Shown here: positions 18,224 through 25,065 of the stretch, one piece after another | How the letters are laid out: every line of letters begins with the position of its first letter | Numbering within the stretch: the stretch's first letter is position 1 | Assembly: GCA_900466945.1 (NCBI GenBank) | Contig: UBNV01000010.1 | Span: 248,001-312,000, forward strand | Direction of reading: 5' to 3' | Length of the DNA: 64,000 bases | Origin: Hyphomicrobiales bacterium | Lineage (GTDB): Bacteria > Pseudomonadota > Alphaproteobacteria > Rhizobiales > Rhizobiaceae | The notes under the pieces: model-generated | Seen by the model: only the letters and a program-made list of their open reading frames with translations | Told to the model about the DNA's origin: nothing | Databases searched by the model: none | Made by a program: the position numbers and the translations under genes

Positions 18224-18421
18224 CTATTTCTTCGCCTTGGATTCCGCTTCGTGCAAACGTTCCAGTAATTCGAGAAGATGGGAGGGTGTTCCCTCCTCAA
18301 TGATCCCGTCGTAATAGCCTCGAAGTTTGGAAGCGATCATCGCGTTGGCGTTCTGGCGCTGTGCATCGGAGGGCTTTTTCGATTTTGCCGACTTGTCCGC
18401 AGGGCCTTCAGCCATGTTCAT
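18224..18421 (-). CDS. nepR2: NepR-family anti-sigma factor, second copy
   Basis: A 65-residue protein with the NepR core: MIASKLRGYYDGIIEEGTPS, then HLLELLERLHEAE. NepR binds EcfG sigma and is released when phosphorylated PhyR captures it. The charged, Lys/Ser-rich N-terminus is typical. It diverges from phyR with back-to-back promoter elements. Together with the nepR at 22560 it gives two anti-sigma factors, as in Sinorhizobium meliloti (RsiA1 and RsiA2). The assignment rests on the core pattern and location. Confidence 0.82.
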   Translation of the reverse strand: MNMAEGPADKSAKSKKPSDAQRQNANAMIASKLRGYYDGIIEEGTPSHLLELLERLHEAESKAKK

Positions 18422-18464
18422 CCAGTTCCATTGTTTTTCTAGGCCGGGTGAGAATTACGCCTAT

Positions 18465-18489
18465 AAGGTTTCGGATGCAAAAAAGTTCC
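18465..18489 (-). promoter_or_regulatory. near-consensus EcfG promoter of nepR2
   Basis: On the minus strand, GGAAC (18489-18485), 16 bases, then CCTT (18468-18465), one mismatch from CGTT. The GGAAC lies 8 bases from that of the divergent phyR promoter. Confidence 0.5.
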
Positions 18490-18497
18490 ACAGGGCC

Positions 18498-18522
18498 GGA
18501 ACTTTTTTCCTCGCTCCACGTT
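18498..18522 (+). promoter_or_regulatory. EcfG-type promoter of phyR
   Basis: GGAAC (18498-18502), 16 bases, CGTT (18519-18522), 44 bases before the phyR start codon. Exact match to the general stress response consensus. Confidence 0.88.
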
Positions 18523-18566
18523 TTTAACCGAGTCCGCACCTTGTTCCATATCGATTGGAGAACTGC

Positions 18567-19361
18567 ATGTCCCTCACTGCCCGCGTCGCTGTCCATCTTC
18601 CCTATCTGAGGCGGTATGCGCGCGCCGTCACCGGTTCGCAGACATCTGGAGACGCTTACGTCGCTGCCGTCCTCGAAGCGCTCATCGCCGACATTTCGAT
18701 TTTCCCTGATACTGGTGATGATCGAGTGGCACTCTACAAGCTGTTCGTGACCATCTACGATTCCACAAAGGTCGAGCTTCCCCAGATCATCTCGCCCTTC
18801 GCGTGGGAAAAGCGAGCCGCCGCAAACCTTGCCTCCGTCCCGACCCGTGCGCGCCATGCCTTCCTGCTGATCACCGTCGAAGGTTTCTCCACGACCGAGG
18901 CGGCCGCCATCCTCAGCGTCAGCGAAAGCGAATTCAACGCCCTGTTCAACGAGGCGTCGATGGAGATTTCCCGCCAGGTCGCGACCGACATCATGATCAT
19001 CGAGGATGAGCCGCTGATCGCGCTCGACATCGAGCAGATGGTCGAGGATCTCGGGCATCGCGTCACCGGTATCGCCCGGACCCATGCCGAAGCCGTCGAC
19101 CTGTACAAGCGGACCAGTCCGAAGATGGTGCTGGCCGACATCCAGCTAGCCGACGGGTCGTCCGGCATTGATGCGGTCAACGACATCCTCAAGGTCGACA
19201 CGATCCCGGTCATCTTCATCACGGCGTTCCCGGAACGCCTTCTGACAGGCGAACGGCCCGAGCCCGCCTTCCTCGTGACCAAGCCTTTCAACCCCGACAT
19301 GGTAAAGGCCCTGATCAGCCAGGCACTGTTCTTCAATGAGCGTGTGGCAGAGCAGGCCTAG
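18567..19361 (+). CDS. phyR: PhyR, anti-anti-sigma response regulator of the general stress response
   Basis: A 264-residue protein with the inverted PhyR layout: an N-terminal sigma-like domain (residues 1-135, with a sigma4-like EGFSTTEAAAILSVSESEFN) and a C-terminal receiver (DIMIIEDEPLIALDIEQMV) whose phospho-acceptor is Asp 191 in VLADIQLADG. When phosphorylated it binds NepR and frees EcfG. ATG 18567 follows GGAGA, and an exact EcfG promoter lies upstream, giving positive feedback. A HisKA_2-type kinase follows 25 bases downstream and could be its kinase. Confidence 0.96.
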   Translation: MSLTARVAVHLPYLRRYARAVTGSQTSGDAYVAAVLEALIADISIFPDTGDDRVALYKLFVTIYDSTKVELPQIISPFAWEKRAAANLASVPTRARHAFLLITVEGFSTTEAAAILSVSESEFNALFNEASMEISRQVATDIMIIEDEPLIALDIEQMVEDLGHRVTGIARTHAEAVDLYKRTSPKMVLADIQLADGSSGIDAVNDILKVDTIPVIFITAFPERLLTGERPEPAFLVTKPFNPDMVKALISQALFFNERVAEQA

Positions 19362-19386
19362 TTTTAGACGAGGATGATGGGCGAGG

Positions 19387-20433
19387 TTGCAGCGCCATGC
19401 TGCCCGCCGGGCCAACAAGCCGAACGACGGCGGAGCAGGACACTTGGTACATCGACTGACATGGTTTGAACCTCAACGCGGCGACGAACAGCTGCGGGAG
19501 TTCTTCATAACCGCGCTCATCGACATGGGCGCCAGCCTTATCCTCCAGGATAAGGACGGCACATATGTATGCATAACTTCATTGCCGGCTCGGTGGCGTC
19601 TGCCGCCGGGTACGGTTCCTTCCGACAGCGCTGTCTTCGGACCTGAGATCGGCCAGAAACTGGCCGATCTGAAGTCCGGCCTGGTGAAGGCGGGGGACCG
19701 GGCGGAACTGGAAGTCGAGGCCGGTGACGACACCTTCTTCGAGTTCCGTTGTCGCATGGTTGAAATGACGGACCATGACCTGCACCTCATCACCGTGGTG
19801 ATCGACCGGACCGAGGACCGGCGACGCGAGAGGCTCCTGCGGGCGCTGTTGCGCGAGGTTAGCCACCGCTCGAAAAACCTGCTCGCCATCATCCAGAGCA
19901 TCGCATCCCAGACTGCGCGCTATTCCGGCACGCTCGACATGTTCCTCGGCAAGTTCCGCGGAAGGCTGCATGCGCTCTCACAGTCGCAGGATCTGATCAC
20001 CGATTCCAGCTGGCGGGGAGCCTATTTCCGCGACCTCCTGAAGCAGCAGGTCGATCGCTACGTCCAGGAGAACGCGGATCTCGTAAAAGTTTCGGGCGAT
20101 GACGTGCTGCTGACCCCGAACGCTTCGCTGCATATCGGGCTGGCCCTTCACGAACTCGTGGTGAATGCCGTCAGTCACGGGGAATTCTTGCAACGGCGAC
20201 AGCCCATCGAGGTTTCGTGCGAAAAGTTCGATACGGAGAACGGTCCTGCCGTGTTGATCATCTGGACCGAGCCTTTCACGCCACGCGGTGATGAAGACTC
20301 CAAGGCGGGCCGTTTCGGCAGCACCGTTCTGGAGCGAGTCGTCCCGTCCTCGGTCAATGGTGAGGCCAAACATGAATTGAGCGATGGGCGCGTGCGGTAC
20401 GAGCTGCGCTTCCCGCTCGAAATCTTCGACTGA
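19387..20433 (+). CDS. HisKA_2/HWE-type sensor histidine kinase
   Basis: About 348 residues: a PAS-like sensor part (SLILQDKDGTYVCITSLP), then a HisKA_2 dimerisation box with phospho-accepting His near 160 (LREVSHRSKNLLAIIQSIAS) and an ATPase domain with ALHELVVNAVSHG as N-box near 253-265. It has no membrane helix, so it is cytosolic. Such kinases phosphorylate PhyR in alphaproteobacteria, and this one lies directly after phyR. The start is uncertain: TTG 19387 or TTG 19444, as no ATG precedes the PAS part. Confidence 0.87.
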   Translation: MQRHAARRANKPNDGGAGHLVHRLTWFEPQRGDEQLREFFITALIDMGASLILQDKDGTYVCITSLPARWRLPPGTVPSDSAVFGPEIGQKLADLKSGLVKAGDRAELEVEAGDDTFFEFRCRMVEMTDHDLHLITVVIDRTEDRRRERLLRALLREVSHRSKNLLAIIQSIASQTARYSGTLDMFLGKFRGRLHALSQSQDLITDSSWRGAYFRDLLKQQVDRYVQENADLVKVSGDDVLLTPNASLHIGLALHELVVNAVSHGEFLQRRQPIEVSCEKFDTENGPAVLIIWTEPFTPRGDEDSKAGRFGSTVLERVVPSSVNGEAKHELSDGRVRYELRFPLEIFD

Positions 20434-20479
20434 TCCCGCCCGCGCCCGGTCCGGCGTCTACCTGAGAGAAGACGAGTCC

Positions 20480-21541
20480 ATGCGCCTGTTCAGCTGCAGC
20501 AATTGCGCCAATGTCGTGCATTTCGAAAATGACGGATGTGTCACCTGCGGTGCGCGCCTCGCCTTCCGCCCGGCAGCGCTCGACATGGTGGCGCTCGATG
20601 TCTCGGGCTCCCATGTGCTTGATCGCGGCGAGATCCTTCCGACCCACGTCAGTCCTTGCGCAAATGCAGCACTCGGCGGCTGCAACTGGCTCGTCGACGA
20701 TGGCGACGAAAGCGGTTTCTGTGTCGCCTGCCGGCACAATGTCACCATTCCGGATCTGTCGATCCCTGAAAATTTGCAGAACTGGCAGAAGATCGAACTC
20801 GCGAAGCGCGGACTTTTCTACTCACTGCTCCGCTTCAAGCTGCCGCTTGCTACGCGAACGGCGGCCCCTGAGAGCGGGCTTGGCTTCGAATTCCTGGCCG
20901 ATGATCCAGCGGTCGGCGGAGAGGGGCCGGTCCTGACTGGCCATGCCGACGGTCTGATCACGCTCAATATCGCCGAGGCCTCCGATGCCGAGCGGGAAGC
21001 CCGGCGAGTGGCACTTGGCGAACCCTTCCGGACGCTTTTGGGTCACTTCCGCCACGAGGTCGCGCATTATTACTGGAATGTTCTTGTGCGCGATCGGGGC
21101 GGCTTCGATGCCTGCCGTGCTGTCTTCGGTGACGAGCGCCAGGATTATGGCGCAGCCCTTGAGCGCCACTATTCGGAAGGACCACCTGCAGGCTGGGAGA
21201 GCAACTTCATTTCTGCCTATGCGGCAAGTCACCCCTGGGAAGATTTCGCGGAAACATTTGCCCACTACTTCCATATCGTCGATGCGCTGGACACCGCCGA
21301 CGCATTCGGGCTTAGAACCAATCCCGATGTCGAAGCAAATATGCCGGAGATCGAACTGAAACGGACCTTCGACAGCTATACTGTCGAGAGAGCGGAAGCG
21401 CTCATCCGCGCCTGGGTGCCGCTGACGCTTGCGATCAACAGTATCAACCGAAGCATGGGCCAGCCGGATCTCTACCCCTTCGTCCTGTCAGAGCCCGTGT
21501 TCGACAAGCTGAGGTTCATTCACACGCTCATTCATTCCTGA
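20480..21541 (+). CDS. zinc-ribbon putative metallopeptidase (gluzincin-like)
   Basis: A 353-residue protein with two zinc-finger-like parts (Cys 6/9/20/23 and Cys 60/68/81/84) and a peptidase-like domain with HEVAHYYW at His 192, Glu 193 and His 196. WEDFAETFAHYFH further on probably supplies the third ligand. It matches the family of zinc-ribbon putative metallopeptidases (COG4307-type) common in rhizobia. Substrates are unknown. It lies 46 bases after the kinase in the same direction and may be part of the stress operon, though no promoter of its own is visible. Confidence 0.82.
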   Translation: MRLFSCSNCANVVHFENDGCVTCGARLAFRPAALDMVALDVSGSHVLDRGEILPTHVSPCANAALGGCNWLVDDGDESGFCVACRHNVTIPDLSIPENLQNWQKIELAKRGLFYSLLRFKLPLATRTAAPESGLGFEFLADDPAVGGEGPVLTGHADGLITLNIAEASDAEREARRVALGEPFRTLLGHFRHEVAHYYWNVLVRDRGGFDACRAVFGDERQDYGAALERHYSEGPPAGWESNFISAYAASHPWEDFAETFAHYFHIVDALDTADAFGLRTNPDVEANMPEIELKRTFDSYTVERAEALIRAWVPLTLAINSINRSMGQPDLYPFVLSEPVFDKLRFIHTLIHS

Positions 21542-21569
21542 GCCCATTTTCGCCTCCAAAGGTGCACCC

Positions 21570-21594
21570 GGAACCTCCGTCAAGTCTCTGCGTT
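21570..21594 (+). promoter_or_regulatory. EcfG-type promoter
   Basis: GGAAC (21570-21574), 16 bases, CGTT (21591-21594), 27 bases before ATG 21622. Exact match; it drives the two small genes that follow. Confidence 0.85.
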
Positions 21595-21621
21595 AACGTT
21601 TGAGTAACACGGAGACCGATC

Positions 21622-21957
21622 ATGAATAGTATGGCTGCCCTTCTGGTCATTGTGGCCTGCCATCCGCAAGACACGACTTGTCTGCAGGATCCGGTTGCGG
21701 TGATTTCTTACGATACGGACTCGGCTTGCTTCCAAGCGCTGCCGAAGGAACTTCAGCGCGCCAAGGCCATGGCCGACGTGATTTATGGTGACTGTTTCCC
21801 GGTTGCCGCCGATCTGGTCGCTGGGCGCAACATTCGTCAAACGATCAATCCCGAAAAGCTGGCCGCTCTCGATGCGTCCGTCGACACGGCTGGTCCGGCC
21901 GAAGCTCAGGCTCTGGTGCCGCCGATTCCGGGCGATCGCTATGGAGCAATTCGATGA
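21622..21957 (+). CDS. hypothetical protein, EcfG regulon candidate
   Basis: A 111-residue protein I do not recognise. ATG follows CGGAGA, and an exact stress promoter lies upstream. The N-terminus is hydrophobic (MNSMAALLVIVACHPQDTTC) and could be a short signal or anchor. Four Cys residues (in ACHPQDTTC, DSACF and GDCF) may form disulfides if it is exported. The Pro/Ala-rich C-terminus looks disordered. Its last four bases overlap the next gene (ATGA), so the two are translated together. Confidence 0.72.
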   Translation: MNSMAALLVIVACHPQDTTCLQDPVAVISYDTDSACFQALPKELQRAKAMADVIYGDCFPVAADLVAGRNIRQTINPEKLAALDASVDTAGPAEAQALVPPIPGDRYGAIR

Positions 21958-22145
21958 ATTCACCCTCTTCCCTGCCACCCGAAGCCTCGCGTATCGACGA
22001 GCAGAACCGTCACATCGCCCAGGAAGCCGGTTTGGATCAGGATCTGGAATCGCAGGTTCCCCCTCGCTACGGCTCTTTTACCACCACGATACTCGGTGTT
22101 ATCTTGATCGTGTTGTTTGTCGCTGTGATCTGGATCGTATTCTAA
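21954..22145 (+). CDS. small single-helix membrane protein
   Basis: A 63-residue protein with a hydrophilic N-terminal half (DEQNRHIAQEAGLDQDLESQ) and one C-terminal membrane helix (TTILGVILIVLFVAVIWIVF). No family is recognisable. It is coupled to the upstream gene by a 4-base overlap and shares its EcfG promoter. Small membrane proteins of this kind are common members of the alphaproteobacterial stress regulon. A strong terminator follows. Confidence 0.72.
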   Translation: MNSPSSLPPEASRIDEQNRHIAQEAGLDQDLESQVPPRYGSFTTTILGVILIVLFVAVIWIVF

Positions 22146-22165
22146 TATTGACTTCCAAAGAAAAA

Positions 22166-22194
22166 AGGCCGCGCCCTCGGGGCACGGCCTGCTC
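22166..22194. terminator. terminator hairpin between convergent genes
   Basis: Arms 22166-22176 (AGGCCGCGCCC) and 22180-22190 (GGGCACGGCCT) pair with one mismatch around a TCG loop. T-rich bases follow on the plus strand, and an A-run lies on the other side, so it can serve both strands. Confidence 0.8.
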
Positions 22195-22213
22195 TTTTGA
22201 TCCGTTCTTCCGA

Positions 22214-22378
22214 CTACGCCTGACGGAATAGCCGCATGGCGAGAGAGATCAGGAAGAGGATGATGAAAATGCCGAAGAGGATCTTGGCGATGCCGGCGGA
22301 GGCGCCAGCAATGCCGCCGAAGCCGAGGACGCCGGCGATCAGTGCGACAACGAGAAATACGAGGGCGTAATAAAGCAT
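22214..22378 (-). CDS. DUF1328-family small membrane protein, copy 1
   Basis: A 54-residue protein, mostly two hydrophobic helices around a [20 protein letters not shown] core, the DUF1328 (YtjA-like) signature. I chose ATG 22378 ([16 protein letters not shown]); the longer frame to 22444 runs into the promoter. An exact EcfG promoter lies 31 bases upstream. The function is unknown; members are commonly stress-induced. A second copy lies at 24649-24813. Confidence 0.88.
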   Translation of the reverse strand: MLYYALVFLVVALIAGVLGFGGIAGASAGIAKILFGIFIILFLISLAMRLFRQA

Positions 22379-22408
22379 TTTGAAGTCTCCCTGTTTCGAT
22401 GCCGGAAA

Positions 22409-22433
22409 AACGTCGAGTGACGGTCTTTGTTCC
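22409..22433 (-). promoter_or_regulatory. EcfG-type promoter of the DUF1328 gene
   Basis: On the minus strand, GGAAC (22433-22429), 16 bases, CGTT (22412-22409). Exact consensus; divergent from the nepR-ecfG promoter. Confidence 0.86.
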
Positions 22434-22500
22434 ATTTCGATCACGGTTTCGCGAGGCTGATGGCAAGTGGCGGAAGTCGCTCACAAATCTATTGTGCAGT

Positions 22501-22525
22501 GGAACTTTAGCGGCTTCGGTGCGTT
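22501..22525 (+). promoter_or_regulatory. EcfG-type autoregulatory promoter of nepR-ecfG
   Basis: GGAAC (22501-22505), 16 bases, CGTT (22522-22525), just upstream of nepR. Exact consensus, so the sigma factor is predicted to drive its own operon. Confidence 0.88.
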
Positions 22526-22559
22526 GTCGGGCGACATGATATCAAACCCGTTGGACCCT

Positions 22560-22769
22560 ATGACAGAACATTCGAAGAAAACGCCTGTCTCGAACGGCCT
22601 GCCAGGAGTGGCGGCTTTTCATCCGGGCGTATCTGCGCAACTGCGCGAATACTATCAATCGGTGCAGGAAGAGGGGATACCGGAACGGTTTCTCCAGCTC
22701 CTCGAGCGTCTGGATATGGCTGAGCGCCAAGCCGGCGAAGATAACCGCATCAAGGACACTGCTCGATGA
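22560..22769 (+). CDS. nepR: NepR anti-sigma factor
   Basis: A 69-residue protein with the NepR core: HPGVSAQLREYYQSVQEEGI, then PERFLQLLERLDMAE. It sequesters the EcfG sigma factor encoded immediately downstream, its ORF overlapping that gene by ATGA. ATG 22560 lies after the promoter; ATG 22536 in the same frame is possible but would leave almost no leader. The nepR-ecfG order, the overlap and the promoter all match the standard alphaproteobacterial general stress response operon. Confidence 0.92.
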   Translation: MTEHSKKTPVSNGLPGVAAFHPGVSAQLREYYQSVQEEGIPERFLQLLERLDMAERQAGEDNRIKDTAR

Positions 22770-23332
22770 CTGTTGGCGATAAGTCGACCGACCACTCCTT
22801 CAAGCGCGACCTTCTGGCAGCGCTTCCGAATCTGCGTGCCTTTGCTGTGTCCCTAACAGGACGTCACCATGTGGCAGATGATCTCGTGCAAGATACGATC
22901 ATGAAGGCGTGGGCCAAGCAGGATCATTTCGAACCCGGCACCAACATGAAGGCCTGGCTGTTTACGATCCTGCGCAACGAGTTCTATTCGCAGATGCGCA
23001 AGCGCGGTCGTGAAGTGTCCGATACGGACGGCATCTTTACCTCGCAGTTGTCCACGCATCCGCAACAGTATGGTTCGCTCGACCTGCAGGACTTCAAGCG
23101 TGCACTCGACCAGTTGCCAAGCGACCAGCGTGAGGCCATCATCCTCGTGGGTGCATCAGGTTTTGCCTATGAGGAAGCGGCCGAGATCTGCGGTTGCGCC
23201 GTTGGCACCATCAAGAGCCGTATCAATCGCGCACGCAACAAGCTGCAGGAAATTCTGGGTGTGAGCGGTGAGGGCGATTATGGTCCGGACGCACACAGCT
23301 CTGCGGTTATCAAGAAGGCATTTGCCGTCTGA
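22766..23332 (+). CDS. ecfG: EcfG-type ECF sigma factor (general stress response)
   Basis: A 188-residue ECF15/EcfG sigma factor. Region 2 (LRAFAVSLTGRHHVADDLVQ, then AWLFTILRNEFYSQMRKRGR) and region 4 (ALDQLPSDQREAIILVGASG, then YEEAAEICGCAVGTIKSRIN) are complete. It recognises GGAAC-N16-CGTT, found repeatedly in this window including upstream of its own operon. In Sinorhizobium the same gene is called rpoE2. The gene ends 2 bases before the convergent receiver gene. Confidence 0.95.
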   Translation: MTVGDKSTDHSFKRDLLAALPNLRAFAVSLTGRHHVADDLVQDTIMKAWAKQDHFEPGTNMKAWLFTILRNEFYSQMRKRGREVSDTDGIFTSQLSTHPQQYGSLDLQDFKRALDQLPSDQREAIILVGASGFAYEEAAEICGCAVGTIKSRINRARNKLQEILGVSGEGDYGPDAHSSAVIKKAFAV

Positions 23333-23334
23333 GG

Positions 23335-23697
23335 TCAGCGACGATGCGCCGCTCCCAACACCGCCGCAGCCAGTTCCTCGGATTGCGGCGGTTTGGCGAC
23401 CACGGGATGCGCGGACAATACTGTTCCCCTGATAGCAAGGTGGTCGTAAGACGACAGGAAGACTGGTCTCGCTCCAGACTCCATGATCGCGCGCGTACGC
23501 TCAATGTTTTCTGGTTCGGCCAAGACCGCTTCCACGATCACGACATCGAATTTTTCCCTGGCCAGTGTTTCGCGAAGATGCGCCAATGGGGTGATCGTCA
23601 CCTCACATGGCAAAGCCTCGACAAGCAACCGCTCCACCTCCATGGCGATCAAGTATTGGTTCTCTGCAACGAGAACACGGAGCGGCGCAGGGCTCAT
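23335..23697 (-). CDS. degenerate stand-alone receiver-domain protein
   Basis: About 120 residues with a CheY-like fold: LRVLVAENQYLIAMEVERLL at the start, DVVIVEAVLAE in the centre and VVAKPPQSEELAAAVL near the end with the conserved Lys (about 102) and Pro. The phospho-acceptor Asp is replaced by Glu 56, and the acidic pair is only partly kept (EN), so classic phosphorylation is unlikely. I chose ATG 23697 behind AGAAGGA; earlier in-frame starts would add up to 36 residues. It is convergent with ecfG. A regulatory role in the stress circuit is inferred from position only. Confidence 0.75.
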   Translation of the reverse strand: MSPAPLRVLVAENQYLIAMEVERLLVEALPCEVTITPLAHLRETLAREKFDVVIVEAVLAEPENIERTRAIMESGARPVFLSSYDHLAIRGTVLSAHPVVAKPPQSEELAAAVLGAAHRR

Positions 23698-23818
23698 GAA
23701 ATTTCCTTCTGTCAGAGGCGCTTTATGAGGCTCCACCTGATCAGCGTCATTTAAAAAAGACATATCGAAGTTCTGTTGTTCCATACTGAACATGATGACA
23801 GGCAAACGAGGTGATCCA

Positions 23819-24574
23819 ATGGCAATCGAGCCGCGCCAAAATCCGATAAGGGTCAGTTGCTACGAGTGTCCGCTGCGACACATGAAACGGTTCCGGCCCT
23901 TCTCCGACTCGGAGCTGGAATTCGTCTCGACCTTCAAGCGCGGAGAATTGCTTGCCGATCCTGGAACCACCGTGCTCGTTGAAGGAGCCCGCAGCGCCCA
24001 TCTGTACACCGTTCTGTCCGGATGGGGTTTCCGCTACAAGATCCTCGAGGATGGGCGCAGGCAGATCCTGAACTATCTCGTGCCCGGCGATATGGTAGGT
24101 CTGCAGGGGGCCGTCATGGCAGAGATGCAGCACTCGGTCGAAGCGCTGACGCCGATGACGCTTTGCGTCTTCGAACGCAGCCGGCTGTTTTCGCTGTTCG
24201 AGCTTCATCCGGGGCTCAGCTTCGATCTGACATGGCTCGCGGCACGCGAAGAATCCATTCTCGATGAGCACCTGCTCAGCATCGGCCGTCGTTCGGCACT
24301 CGAACGGGCGTCCTATCTGTTGGCATTCCTGTTCGACCGTGGATTGAGCGCCGGCATTCTGGGGGACAATCAGCGGCATGTCCCGGTGACCCAGATGCAC
24401 TTTGCCGATACACTCGGCCTCTCCATCGTACACACCAACAAGACGCTGAAGAAGCTCGCCGATCGTGGCCTCATCCGGTGGCGCGATCGCGGCTGTGACG
24501 TTCTGGATCCCGAAGGACTCCAGGACATCGCCGAATGGAAACCGGAAGAAGCGCGCGTCAGACCTTTTATCTGA
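23819..24574 (+). CDS. Crp/Fnr-family transcriptional regulator
   Basis: A 251-residue regulator with a cyclic-nucleotide-binding-like domain (residues 35-150, VLSGWGFRYKILEDGRRQIL, then YLVPGDMVGLQG) and a C-terminal winged helix (HFADTLGLSIVHTNKTLKKL, then ADRGLIRW). N-terminal CYECPLRH has two Cys residues, but the full four-Cys FNR cluster set is not present. It resembles the rhizobial group of Crp-like regulators without a known ligand. ATG 23819 follows GAGGTGA. It is flanked by stress-regulon genes, but no EcfG box lies in front. Confidence 0.87.
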   Translation: MAIEPRQNPIRVSCYECPLRHMKRFRPFSDSELEFVSTFKRGELLADPGTTVLVEGARSAHLYTVLSGWGFRYKILEDGRRQILNYLVPGDMVGLQGAVMAEMQHSVEALTPMTLCVFERSRLFSLFELHPGLSFDLTWLAAREESILDEHLLSIGRRSALERASYLLAFLFDRGLSAGILGDNQRHVPVTQMHFADTLGLSIVHTNKTLKKLADRGLIRWRDRGCDVLDPEGLQDIAEWKPEEARVRPFI

Positions 24575-24598
24575 GCCAGCGCTTCTCGAACAAAAAAT

Positions 24599-24629
24599 CC
24601 CGCGACACCATTCGAGTCGCGGGCTTTTT
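24599..24629. terminator. bidirectional terminator hairpin
   Basis: CCCGCGAC (24599-24606) and GTCGCGGG (24616-24623) form a perfect 8-base stem followed by CTTTTT; an A-run precedes it. It ends the Crp-like gene and the convergent DUF1328 gene. Confidence 0.87.
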
Positions 24630-24648
24630 GCTGTCGACGAAATCGGTG

Positions 24649-24813
24649 TCAGGCGACGATGAGCACGCCCGTAAACAGCGCGATGATCATGACGATCAGG
24701 ACGATGAAAATCAGGATTTTTGCAATGCCGGCAGAAGCGCCGGCCACGCCGCGGAAGCCGAGAAGGCTTGCGACTGCGGCGATGAGGAGGAGGATGAGGA
24801 TCCATTGCAGCAT
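24649..24813 (-). CDS. DUF1328-family small membrane protein, copy 2
   Basis: A 54-residue protein clearly paralogous to the gene at 22214: MLQWILILLLIAAVASLLGF, then [20 protein letters not shown]. The core [11 protein letters not shown] is identical. ATG 24813 follows AAGGAGACCC. A GGAAC-N16-TGTT element lies 30 bases upstream, one base from the EcfG consensus, so it probably belongs to the same stress regulon. It convergently faces the Crp-like gene across a terminator. Confidence 0.87.
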   Translation of the reverse strand: MLQWILILLLIAAVASLLGFRGVAGASAGIAKILIFIVLIVMIIALFTGVLIVA

Positions 24814-24842
24814 GTGGGTCTCCTTGCGTTGTTCCGCCAGAG

Positions 24843-24867
24843 AACAGCATGCCGATCAAATTGTTCC
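24843..24867 (-). promoter_or_regulatory. near-consensus EcfG promoter of the second DUF1328 gene
   Basis: On the minus strand, GGAAC (24867-24863), 16 bases, TGTT (24846-24843). One mismatch in the -10 element. Confidence 0.6.
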
Positions 24868-25065
24868 ATTTGTGCCGCTCCCGCTCAGCCTGTGTGCGCT
24901 GCAACAAAAATCGTTTTAAGCCGTCACTCCCTGTTCGAAAACCGTCACATGCTTCGACTGCTGGACTAGACAGGGGGCTTTACTTCTGTTCGTGTCCGCG
25001 ATCGGAGTGTCCTTCGACTTTAGGCGAGGGACTGAGGTTTGCCCCGTTCGAACGGAGTTAGGGAG

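Noticed and set aside
23758..23782. EcfG promoter for the degenerate receiver gene
   Set aside because: GGAAC is present on the minus strand, but the -10 position reads GTCT, too far from CGTT.
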